Below are positions 34,161 to 42,803 of a DNA stretch of 64,000 bases, in pieces (position 1 is the stretch's first letter; every line of letters begins with the position of its first letter). The position numbers were made by a program, and so were the translations under genes. The notes below the pieces were generated by a model. The model was not told where the DNA came from. It did no database searches and saw nothing but the letters and a program-made list of their open reading frames with translations. The stretch is from Nocardia niigatensis NBRC 100131 (GTDB taxonomy: Bacteria > Actinomycetota > Actinomycetes > Mycobacteriales > Mycobacteriaceae), in contig NZ_BAGC01000023.1 of the NCBI RefSeq assembly GCF_000308655.1, positions 1-64,000 on the forward strand, read 5' to 3'.

Positions 34161-34166
34161 TAGGTT
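34161..34166 (+). promoter_or_regulatory. -10 box of a probably leaderless pimB transcript
   Basis: TAGGTT ends 6 nt before the ATG. No ribosome binding site is present. Confidence 0.4.
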
Positions 34167-34172
34167 TGTGAC

Positions 34173-35330
34173 ATGGGGCGAACTCTGCTGGTTACCAATG
34201 ATTTCCCGCCGCGACCGGGTGGGATTCAGTCGTATCTGCATGCGCTCGCCCTGCAGCTGCCCGCCGACGAGCTGGTGGTGTACGCGCCGCGGTGGCGGGG
34301 GGACAGTCACTGGAAGTTCGATGCGCAGCAGCCTTTTCAGGTGGTGCGCCATCCGACGACGCTGATGCTGCCCACACCGCTGGTGGCGCGGCGGGCCAAG
34401 AAGCTGATACGCGACGAGAAGTGCGATCGGGTGTGGTTCGGGGCGGCGGCGCCGCTGGCGCTGATGTCGCCGGTGCTGCGCCAGGCGGGCGCGGAGCGGA
34501 TTCTGGCGTCCACCCACGGGCACGAGGTGGGCTGGTCGATGCTGCCGGTGGCGCGGCAGGCGCTGCGGGTCATCGGCGATCACACCGATGTCGTCACCTA
34601 CGTCAGCAAGTACACGCGGCGGCGGTTCTCGACCGCGTTCGGGGCGCAGGCCGCGCTCGAATATCTGCCACCCGCCGTGGATTCCGAGGTGTTCAAGCCG
34701 GATCCGGCCGCCCGCGCCGAACTGCGCGAGCGCTACGGGCTCGGGGACCGGCCCACCATTCTGTGCCTCTCGCGGCTGGTGCCGCGCAAGGGGCAGGACA
34801 TGCTGATCACGGCCATGCTCGAGATTCGCAAGCGGATCGACGGGGCGGTGCTGGTCATCGCCGGCGGCGGGCCCTACGAGCAGAAGCTGCGGCAGTTCGC
34901 CGAGGTCATGGGCCTGAGCAATGACGTGGTCTTCACCGGCCGCGTCGCATCGGGCGAACTCGCCGCCCACCACACCATCGCCGATGTCTTCGCCATGCCC
35001 TGCCGCACCCGCGGTTTGGGCCTGGATGTCGAGGGCCTGGGCATCGTGTTCCTGGAGGCCTCGGCCACCGGAGTGCCAGTGGTGGCGGGCAATTCCGGTG
35101 GCGCGCCGGAAACCGTGCGGGAAGGCGAAACCGGTCGCGTCGTGAACGGCCGCTCCGTCGAGGACCTCACCGACGCCATCGTCGACATCCTCTCCGACCG
35201 CGACGCCGCCGCCCGCATGGGCGAGGCCGGCCGCGCCTGGGTCCAGCAGCAATGGCGCTGGGACCTGATGGGCGCGCGACTACAGCGACTGCTGGATCCG
35301 AGCTGCTCGACGAACGCACCGGCGCGCTGA
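34173..35330 (+). CDS. pimB: GDP-mannose-dependent phosphatidylinositol monomannoside mannosyltransferase
   Basis: This 385-residue GT-B enzyme of family GT4 has the N-terminal nucleotide-fold glycine loop in NDFPPRPGGIQSYLHAL, LCLSRLVPRKGQDMLITAML near residue 195, and the donor-binding EGLGIVFLEASATGVPVVAG near residue 290 with the E-x7-E spacing. Its place between the Rv2189c and Rv2186c homologues fits Rv2188c (PimB'), which adds the second mannose to PIM1 on the inner membrane leaflet. It thus starts lipomannan and lipoarabinomannan synthesis, as mptA does later. Confidence 0.93.
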   Translation: MGRTLLVTNDFPPRPGGIQSYLHALALQLPADELVVYAPRWRGDSHWKFDAQQPFQVVRHPTTLMLPTPLVARRAKKLIRDEKCDRVWFGAAAPLALMSPVLRQAGAERILASTHGHEVGWSMLPVARQALRVIGDHTDVVTYVSKYTRRRFSTAFGAQAALEYLPPAVDSEVFKPDPAARAELRERYGLGDRPTILCLSRLVPRKGQDMLITAMLEIRKRIDGAVLVIAGGGPYEQKLRQFAEVMGLSNDVVFTGRVASGELAAHHTIADVFAMPCRTRGLGLDVEGLGIVFLEASATGVPVVAGNSGGAPETVREGETGRVVNGRSVEDLTDAIVDILSDRDAAARMGEAGRAWVQQQWRWDLMGARLQRLLDPSCSTNAPAR

Positions 35331-35343
35331 GGCAATACCCAAA

Positions 35344-35448
35344 GGTTCGCGGCCGTCTAGATTCTGGCCTGCGGCTCGAGAGACCTCCGCTTCGAGCGAA
35401 GGGGGCTCGAGCGGAGAGGGAAGAATCGAGACTTCGGGGCCGCGAACC
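35344..35448. repeat. 105-bp imperfect inverted repeat between pimB and the next gene
   Basis: GGTTCGCGGCC (35344-35354) pairs exactly with GGCCGCGAACC (35438-35448). GTCTAGATTCT (35355-35365) pairs with AGAATCGAGAC (35422-35432) with one mismatch. Inside, CTCCGC-TTCGAG and CTCGAGCGGAG pair again. The result is a long cruciform-capable unit filling most of the 152-bp gap. It could be a REP/MITE-like unit, a terminator complex or a small RNA. Confidence 0.65.
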
Positions 35449-35482
35449 CGCCCGGAGCGAAGCGTAGGGCAAGATAGGCACC

Positions 35483-35875
35483 GTGAGCAGTATCCAGGTT
35501 GCCGACCAGACATTCGTCGCCGCGCCGGGCACGGCCGTGGCCGAGGTGCTGGCCGATCGTGCCCGCTGGCGCCGCTGGTGGCCCGACCTGCAGTTGGAGG
35601 TCCGGGAAGACCGGGGCGACAAGGGGATTCGCTGGACCGTCAGCGGCGGTGCGGACGGCACCATGGAGGTCTGGCTGGAGCCCATGCTGGACGGCGTCAT
35701 CATGCACTACTTCATGCACGCTGAACCGCGCGGCGGCGTCGCCGGTATGTCCGGGCGTGAGCTGCTGGCCCTGAACCGGACTCGCCGGGTCGCGGGCAAG
35801 GTCATGTCCTTCGAGATCAAGGCCCGCCTCGAGGCCGGGCGCAAGGCCGGGGTCGCGCCCGCGGCCGCGCACTAG
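35483..35875 (+). CDS. Conserved protein, Rv2186c-like (SRPBCC/cyclase-dehydrase fold)
   Basis: This 130-residue protein is close in length to the 129-residue Rv2186c and lies in the same place. It begins IQVADQTFVAAPGTAVAEVL then ADRARWRRWWPDL, the start of a START/SRPBCC lipid-binding fold, and has a C-terminal helix FEIKARLEAGRKAGV. The GTG start lacks a ribosome binding site; CAAGAT 7 nt upstream may be a -10 box. It is followed after 19 bp by a second SRPBCC gene, so the two may act as a pair in lipid handling. The ligand is unknown. Confidence 0.8.
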   Translation: MSSIQVADQTFVAAPGTAVAEVLADRARWRRWWPDLQLEVREDRGDKGIRWTVSGGADGTMEVWLEPMLDGVIMHYFMHAEPRGGVAGMSGRELLALNRTRRVAGKVMSFEIKARLEAGRKAGVAPAAAH

Positions 35876-35894
35876 AAAGGAAGCGTTGCCGCCC

Positions 35895-36332
35895 ATGGCC
35901 GATCGAACTCAGAGGTCGATCGTGATCGACGCCCCCTCGGATCGAGTGATGGCCGTCATCGCCGACCTGGAGTCGTATCCGGAATGGGTCGCTGCGGCCC
36001 GCTTGGTCGAGGTGCTGGACAAGCTGCCGGACGGCCGCGCCCGCATCGCCCGCTTCGTGCTGGACGCCGGCGTCGTCAAGGACACCTACACGCTGTCCTA
36101 TACCTGGCGGCCCGACGGCCGCGCGGTGAGCTGGAGCCTGGTCGCGGGTGATCTGCAGAAGACGCAGGACGGCACCTACGAGCTGATCGCCCTGCCCGAC
36201 GGCACCACCCAGGTGGTCTACGAGCTGACCGTGGATCTGAACATCCCCATGATCGGCATGTTCAAACGCAAAGCGGAGAAGGTCATCACCGACACCGCCC
36301 TCAAGGAACTCAAGAAACGGGTCGAAGGCTGA
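35895..36332 (+). CDS. SRPBCC family protein, Rv2185c-like
   Basis: This 145-residue protein (Rv2185c is 144) is a classic polyketide cyclase/dehydrase-type START domain: SIVIDAPSDRVMAVIADLES, YPEWVAAARLVEVLD, YTLSYTWRPDGRAVSWSLV, then a C-terminal amphipathic helix KAEKVITDTALKELKKRVEG. The ATG at 35895 follows AGGAAG at 11 nt; the TTG three codons earlier is too close. Its stop overlaps the probable CTG start of the ArsA-like gene (CTGA). It probably binds a lipid or isoprenoid. Confidence 0.85.
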   Translation: MADRTQRSIVIDAPSDRVMAVIADLESYPEWVAAARLVEVLDKLPDGRARIARFVLDAGVVKDTYTLSYTWRPDGRAVSWSLVAGDLQKTQDGTYELIALPDGTTQVVYELTVDLNIPMIGMFKRKAEKVITDTALKELKKRVEG

Positions 36333-37738
36333 CCGCCGGCGGTACCGAACGCTCGCCGCGCCCCGCCACCCGCGTCGAGCTGTTCATCGGCAAGGGCGGT
36401 GTCGGAAAAACTACGCTGGCCTGCGCTACCGCACTCGCCTACGCCCGCAACGGCCGCCGCGTCCTGCTGGCCTCCCTCGACCAGGCGCATTCCCTGGGCG
36501 ACGCCCTGGGGTACCGCCTGCGTCACGGTTCGACCCCCGCGGTCGCCACGCTGCCCCTGCCCATGTTCCGAACTCCGGCACCCGCTTTCGCGGACGTCCG
36601 CGATCCGGACGCCCCCGATCCGGGATTCGGGCCGGGTCCCGACGCCGAGCCGGCGCTGGATGTCATCGAGGTGGATTCGCTTGCGCTGCTGGAGGATCGG
36701 TTCCGGCAGGTGCTGGTCATGGTGTCCGGCGCCGGGCACGAGCACGGATTCGACCTGGGGGCACTGGATCCCGCGGAGCTGACCGGCCTGCCGGGGGTGC
36801 AGGAACTGCTGGCCATGCTGGAGATCACCCAGTTCGCCAGGGACGCGCAATGGGATGTGATCGTGGTGGATTGCCCGCCCTCGGCGGACATGCTGCGCAT
36901 TGTCACCGCGCCGGACACCGTGCTCGGCTATCTGGAGCGGGTGTGGCCCGCGCACGCCCGCACGATGGAGGCGATCGGCGCCGACTTCCGCAAGGCCGTG
37001 CTGGCGGTGACGGTCGAGCAGATCGTGCAGGCGGTCTCGGAAGCCCGTGACCTGCTGGCGGATCAGACCCGCACCGGCGCCCGGCTGGTGACCGCCGCCG
37101 AACTGGTCGCGGTGGCCGAGTCCGCGCGGGTGCGGTCGGCGGCGGCGCTGCTGGGGATCCGGCTGGACGCGGTGCTGGTGAACAAGGTGCTGCCGGAAAT
37201 GCCGCCCCCGCATCCGGTGGAGCCGCCGCATCCGGCGACGCAGTGGTACTTCAACCGGCGCGGCGAGCAACTCGACGTGGCGGGGGAGCTGCGCAAGCGG
37301 CTGCACGGGCTTCCGGTGCAGGTCGTTGCGCATGCGGGCGCCGAACCGGTGGGGTTGGGTTCGCTGGCGGCGCTGTCCTACGCGGTGGACGCGAGTGGTA
37401 ACTGGGTGGGAGGGCGTCCGGTCCCTATGCTTGGCACAGACGCGGACGGTGTGCCGCCCGGCCTCGAGAGAAGTACCGCCGCCGAGCCGGTGGTACGGCT
37501 CGAGTCCGGGGCGGGGGTGCACTCGGTGTTCGCGATGCGCATGCATCTGCCGGTGGTCGATCCGTCGACGCTGCGGCTGGGACGAGTGGAGGACGATTTG
37601 ATCGTGGGAGCGGACGGGGTCCGGCGGCGGTTGCGGCTGGCCCCGGTATTGCGGCGGTGCACGGTCGAGGCCGCCGAACTCGACGGCGACCACCTGGTGA
37701 TCCGCTTCCGGCCCGATCCTCAGGTCTGGCCGAAATGA
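36329..37738 (+). CDS. ArsA/GET3-like ATPase with C-terminal HSP20-like domain (Rv2184c type)
   Basis: The 469-residue form has the deviant Walker A FIGKGGVGKTTLACATALA at residues 19-37, switch I SLDQAHSLGDAL, and switch II DCPPSADMLR near residue 190. A C-terminal ArsA_HSP20-type beta domain (HSVFAMRMHLPVVDPSTLRL onward) follows. No ATG, GTG or TTG lies upstream of the P-loop in this frame; the only candidate is CTG at 36329, overlapping the previous stop as CTGA. Starting at the first ATG (36563) would remove the ATP site. The substrate is not arsenite necessarily; targeting or lipid roles are possible. Its 3' end overlaps the next gene by ATGA. Confidence 0.85.
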   Translation: MTAGGTERSPRPATRVELFIGKGGVGKTTLACATALAYARNGRRVLLASLDQAHSLGDALGYRLRHGSTPAVATLPLPMFRTPAPAFADVRDPDAPDPGFGPGPDAEPALDVIEVDSLALLEDRFRQVLVMVSGAGHEHGFDLGALDPAELTGLPGVQELLAMLEITQFARDAQWDVIVVDCPPSADMLRIVTAPDTVLGYLERVWPAHARTMEAIGADFRKAVLAVTVEQIVQAVSEARDLLADQTRTGARLVTAAELVAVAESARVRSAAALLGIRLDAVLVNKVLPEMPPPHPVEPPHPATQWYFNRRGEQLDVAGELRKRLHGLPVQVVAHAGAEPVGLGSLAALSYAVDASGNWVGGRPVPMLGTDADGVPPGLERSTAAEPVVRLESGAGVHSVFAMRMHLPVVDPSTLRLGRVEDDLIVGADGVRRRLRLAPVLRRCTVEAAELDGDHLVIRFRPDPQVWPK

Positions 37739-38616
37739 CCAGGCACCACCCGCGCCCCGGTCACCCCGAGGAGAATCTCGGCGAATTCGCCGAGGAGCTA
37801 CGGCTGTTGGCCGAGGCCGTCCTCGAACGGGTCGAGCCGGTGCTGCGCCGCACCGCCGCAGACGGCCGCACCGAATGGTCGAGCTGCAGCTGGTGCCCGG
37901 TGTGTGCGGCCGCGGCCATCGTGCGCGGCGAGCACCACGATGTGGTGGCGGCCATCGCCGAACACGGCACCGCCATCGTGACCGTGCTGCGCGAGGCGCT
38001 CGCCGGTGTCCCGGTGGATCCGGTGATCCCGCCGGATCTGGATCCGGAGTCGCCGGAATACCAAGCCTGGCATCACTTCTCGCATACCGCCGAAACCGAT
38101 TCCGGGGCGGGCGATCTGCCTTTCGCCGACGCGAATGACGCCGCGCGCGGCGACACGGGCGCGGGTGAGTTCCCGCCCGGCGGAGCGCGATCCGGTGACC
38201 CGCACGGTGCGGCGGGCCTGGCCGCGGTGTTCGCGCGCTTCCTCGCGGGCGCGCAGGGCCGTGCGGCGGCCCGGGGCCGGTCGCAGGCCCACCCGCCCGC
38301 CGAGGCGTCGGACGATTCCTTCGGTCCCGGCACCGGTACGGCCCGCCGCTCCGGCGCAGGTGATCCGGACGACTCGACCGCGATGCCGCACAACGATTTC
38401 CGCACCGGCCGAGTGGCCGATGAGCAGCCCGCCCCCGCCGGGCCCTTCGGCCCGCCGGTCGCACACCCCGGCTCCGAGCCGGGGTCCGTGGCCGGATCCA
38501 CGGCCCAGCCCGCCCGCGACGCGAGCTCGGCGGCGGGCCGCGGCGCGCAATCCGGTGGTGGAAGGCGGCCCAAGCGCGCGAAATACGTCCCTATCGACGT
38601 GACGATCAAGGCATGA
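37735..38616 (+). CDS. Rv2183c-like protein with Cys cluster and long disordered tail
   Basis: The 293-residue protein has a helical N-terminal region (LGEFAEELRLLAEAVLERVE) and a cysteine cluster SSCSWCPVCAAAA near residue 57 that could bind zinc. After about residue 115 it becomes a low-complexity Ala/Gly/Pro/Asp tail ending in a conserved-looking basic segment RPKRAKYVPIDVTIKA. Rv2183c, in the same place, is much shorter (about 126 residues), so the tail is a lineage extension. It overlaps both neighbours by ATGA, suggesting tight coupling with the ArsA-like ATPase. No function is known. Confidence 0.75.
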   Translation: MTRHHPRPGHPEENLGEFAEELRLLAEAVLERVEPVLRRTAADGRTEWSSCSWCPVCAAAAIVRGEHHDVVAAIAEHGTAIVTVLREALAGVPVDPVIPPDLDPESPEYQAWHHFSHTAETDSGAGDLPFADANDAARGDTGAGEFPPGGARSGDPHGAAGLAAVFARFLAGAQGRAAARGRSQAHPPAEASDDSFGPGTGTARRSGAGDPDDSTAMPHNDFRTGRVADEQPAPAGPFGPPVAHPGSEPGSVAGSTAQPARDASSAAGRGAQSGGGRRPKRAKYVPIDVTIKA

Positions 38617-39608
38617 CGGGCGGTGTGGACGTGCCGTTGACCGTGGGTATCGATGTGGGCGGCACGAATATTCGGGCCTCGGTGGTCGACAGCGCGGGCG
38701 AGGTGCTCGACACCGTGACCGCGCCGACCCCGCACTCCGCGCGCGCTCTCGAGGACGGTCTGGCCCGGGCGGTGCGCGAACTGTGCTCCCGGCACGCCAT
38801 CGGCGCGGTCGGTCTCGCGGTGGCGGGTTTCGTGGACGAGGACCGCGCCACCGTGCGTTTCGCCCCGCACCTGCCGTGGGAGGACGCCCCGGTCGCGCAG
38901 CGGCTCACCGACCGTCTCGGCCTGCCGGTGATCCTGGAGCACGACGCGAATGCCGCGCTGTGGGCGGAGTACCGCTTCGGCGCGGCGGCGGGCGGGCGCA
39001 ATGTGGTGCTGGTGGCGATCGGCACCGGCATCGGCGCGGCCCTGCTGAGCAATGGCCAGCTGTATCGCGGAAGTTTCGGTGTCGCACCGGAACTGGGGCA
39101 TCTGCAGGTGGTGCCGAACGGCCGCGCGTGTGCCTGCGGCAAGCGCGGCTGCTGGGAAAGGTATTGCAGCGGAACCGCTCTGGTGGACACCGCGATCGAG
39201 TTGCTGGCCACCGATCCGCAGCGTTCCGCGGTGCTGGCCCGGGAGTCGGGGCGGGACCCGGGCTCGCTGACCGGTCGCCGGGTGGCGGGCGCGGCCCAGG
39301 ACGGCGACCCGGTCGCGCTCGAGGTGATGGCCGATTTCGCGCGCTGGCTGGGTCTGGGCCTGGCCTTCGTGAGTGACCTCTTCGACCCGGATCTGATCGT
39401 GGTGGCGGGCGGCGTGAGCACTTCCGCCCCACTGTTCCTCGACGACGCGCGCGAGCATTACGCGGCCTCCATCACCGGCGCCCGGCACCGCCGGCTGGCC
39501 CGGATCCGCACCGCCCAGCTGGGTGAGGCGGCGGGCATGATCGGCGCCGCCGAGCTGGCGCGCGCCGCGGTGCCGTCGGCGTCGGACGCGGTGTCGGCGC
39601 ACCGCTGA
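38613..39608 (+). CDS. ROK-family sugar kinase (glucokinase-like)
   Basis: This 331-residue protein has the ATP site VGIDVGGTNIRASVVD near residue 8, the catalytic Asp in LEHDANAALWAEYRFGAA, and GTGIGAALL. The ROK zinc motif GHLQVVPNGRACACGKRGCW near residue 162 carries the Cys cluster CACGKRGC. Actinobacterial ROK proteins of this form are mostly glucokinases phosphorylating glucose to glucose-6-phosphate. It overlaps the Rv2183c-like gene by ATGA. This gene is not part of the M. tuberculosis block, so it is an insertion into it. Confidence 0.88.
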   Translation: MTGGVDVPLTVGIDVGGTNIRASVVDSAGEVLDTVTAPTPHSARALEDGLARAVRELCSRHAIGAVGLAVAGFVDEDRATVRFAPHLPWEDAPVAQRLTDRLGLPVILEHDANAALWAEYRFGAAAGGRNVVLVAIGTGIGAALLSNGQLYRGSFGVAPELGHLQVVPNGRACACGKRGCWERYCSGTALVDTAIELLATDPQRSAVLARESGRDPGSLTGRRVAGAAQDGDPVALEVMADFARWLGLGLAFVSDLFDPDLIVVAGGVSTSAPLFLDDAREHYAASITGARHRRLARIRTAQLGEAAGMIGAAELARAAVPSASDAVSAHR

Positions 39609-39780
39609 CCTGCTGCTCACCGCCCGGCGAATTCCGAAGCGTGGGACCAAAGTCCCGTCATCGGAGAAACGCGCCACCGCCGGTTGGTTACCGGCTGGTC
39701 GCAGCGGTAGGGTAGGCAAGCGAGTGGTGGTGCCCGCAACGAGGCCGGTCCCGGGTATCGAAAACAGGGGAAAGGACGCA

Positions 39781-40506
39781 ATGTTCTACTGGCTGCTGAA
39801 GTATGTGTTCCCTGGTCCATGGATGCATCTCGTCAACCGGCCGCAGGTCGAGGGCGTCGAGAACATTCCCGCCAAGGGCGCAGCGATTCTGGCCGGCAAT
39901 CACTTGTCGTTCACCGACTGGCTATTCACCCCGCTGATGAGCCCGCGTCGCATCACCTATCTGGCCAAGGCCGAATACTTCACCACGCCCGGTCTCAAGG
40001 GCCGGTTGCAGAAATGGTTCTTCTCCGGTGCCGGTCAGTATCCGATCGACCGCTCCGGTGCGGACGCCGCCGAGAGCGCGCTCAATACCGCGCGCAAGCT
40101 GCTGGACGAGGGTCGCCTGGTAGGCCTGTATCCCGAAGGCACGCGCTCCCCGGACGGTCGCCTCTACAAGGGCAAGACCGGTGTGGCACGCCTCGCCCTG
40201 GAGACCGGAGTGCCGGTGATCCCGGTCGCCCTGATCGGTACCGACGAGGTGTGCCCGCCCGGTCCGTTCCGCTGGCGGCCGCGCAAGGTCATCGTGAAAT
40301 TCGGTGAGCCGATCGACTTCTCGCGCTACGAGGGCATGGGCGGCAACCGCTTCGTCGAGCGCGCCGTCACCGACGAGATCATGTACGAGCTCATGCGGAT
40401 GGGCGGTCAGGAGTACGTGGACGTGTACGCCGCGAGCCTGAAGAAGGGCGTGCCGTCGGGCAGCCGCCCGGACGCCGACCGCGTCCCGGAGACCATGGCC
40501 GGCTAG
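39781..40506 (+). CDS. 1-acyl-sn-glycerol-3-phosphate acyltransferase (PlsC family, Rv2182c type)
   Basis: This 241-residue membrane-associated acyltransferase has the catalytic motif NHLSFTD near residue 40, then GAGQYPIDRSG, VGLYPEGTRSPDGRLYKGKT near residue 117, and VPVIPVALIGT, which are the four PlsC blocks. It acylates lysophosphatidic acid or another lysophospholipid during phospholipid synthesis. The ATG at 39781 follows AAAGGA. In the 172-bp gap before it, TAGGGT near 39708 could be a -10 box. A very stable terminator follows. Confidence 0.9.
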   Translation: MFYWLLKYVFPGPWMHLVNRPQVEGVENIPAKGAAILAGNHLSFTDWLFTPLMSPRRITYLAKAEYFTTPGLKGRLQKWFFSGAGQYPIDRSGADAAESALNTARKLLDEGRLVGLYPEGTRSPDGRLYKGKTGVARLALETGVPVIPVALIGTDEVCPPGPFRWRPRKVIVKFGEPIDFSRYEGMGGNRFVERAVTDEIMYELMRMGGQEYVDVYAASLKKGVPSGSRPDADRVPETMAG

Positions 40507-40521
40507 TCCGCCAGACCACCG

Positions 40522-40558
40522 GAAAGGCCCCGGGAGACCAAGTCTCCCGGGGCCTTTC
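40522..40558. terminator. Bidirectional terminator between plsC-like and RNase genes
   Basis: GAAAGGCCCCGGGAGAC and its exact complement form a 17-bp stem with a 3-nt loop; GAAA/TTTC ends serve both strands. Confidence 0.9.
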
Positions 40559-40569
40559 GCATGTCGATC

Positions 40570-41067
40570 TCAGACCGCGCGCAGGCGCCGCGCCGCCTCG
40601 ATGGCCTCGAATTTCGCGAGGTTGTGGCGGGCGTCGGCGAGCGCGTCGTGCGCGTCCTTGGGGACCGGCGGCAGGGCGGGCCGGCCGTGCTGGTCCCAAT
40701 GCTGGCGCAGCTCATTGGTGTAGCGGGGCAGCGCGTTGGGGAGGTCGACCATGGATCCCCACAGCTGGCACAGCGCCACGTGGTCGTAGGCTCCGACCCA
40801 GGCCCACAGTTCGGGTTCCACGTTGGGTCGTGGGACCAGGAACTTGTAGAGGTCGTCGCGGATCCGCTCGCGCGGACGCCACAGCGGCGAGGACGGCGGC
40901 GGTAGCTTGGGCAGGACATTGCGGCGGACGAACGGCCCGGCCTTCTCGGGATCGAATTCGGTGGAGACCGCGTAGAACTCGCGTCCGTCCTCGCACACCA
41001 CCGCGATGGATACGAGGTCGATGACGGTCCCGTCCTCGATGAATTCCGAATCGTAAAAGTACCGCAG
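40570..41067 (-). CDS. 3'-5' exoribonuclease, Rv2179c type
   Basis: From the CTG at 41067 the 165-residue protein starts LRYFYDSEFIEDGTVIDLVS. The DxE pair at its start is the first catalytic element of DEDD exonucleases and matches the N terminus of Rv2179c. LWAWVGAYDHVALCQLWG supplies the next Asp, and HDALADARHNLAKFE the last. No ATG, GTG or TTG exists before this point, because an in-frame TGA lies just upstream. The first standard start (a GTG near 41007) would cut off the DxE pair. GGAGA lies 11 nt before the CTG. The Mtb enzyme trims RNA 3' overhangs. Confidence 0.82.
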   Translation of the reverse strand: MRYFYDSEFIEDGTVIDLVSIAVVCEDGREFYAVSTEFDPEKAGPFVRRNVLPKLPPPSSPLWRPRERIRDDLYKFLVPRPNVEPELWAWVGAYDHVALCQLWGSMVDLPNALPRYTNELRQHWDQHGRPALPPVPKDAHDALADARHNLAKFEAIEAARRLRAV

Positions 41068-41147
41068 TGAGATGGGTCTCTCCTCAGCTCAGGTCCGGGT
41101 CGGATGGCAGATCATCCGCTCCCAGCCTAGGCGGCGGCGCGGTGTGA

Positions 41148-42593
<1,446 letters not shown>

Positions 42594-42608
42594 TAGGCGA
42601 AACGAACG

Positions 42609-42639
42609 GAGCCCGGACCGCCCTGTGCGGCCCGGGCTC
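42609..42639 (+). terminator. Terminator after aroG
   Basis: GAGCCCGG/CCGGGCTC plus inner CCGC/GCGG form a stem of about 12 bp with a 5-nt loop, 15 nt after the stop. Confidence 0.8.
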
Positions 42640-42803
42640 TCGGCTGTTCGTGTCACGTCGTCCAGGGCGACAACTGTTTCGTGCCGATGGGGGCAACGGC
42701 CCGAGTACGCCCAGAATCGGTTCGGAACCCAACCACCGGCACGGATGCACTGCGGTCGCCGGCTCTCGGCCGTCCGCTGACGGCGGGGAGAGGCGCGGGC
42801 CGG

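Noticed and set aside
36563..37738. Short form of the ArsA-like gene starting at ATG 36563
   Set aside because: It would lack the Walker A motif and switch I that are clearly encoded in the same frame upstream.
36218..38464. 748-residue minus-strand frame opposite the ArsA/Rv2183c genes
   Set aside because: It is an Arg/His/Pro-rich shadow crossing several real gene borders.
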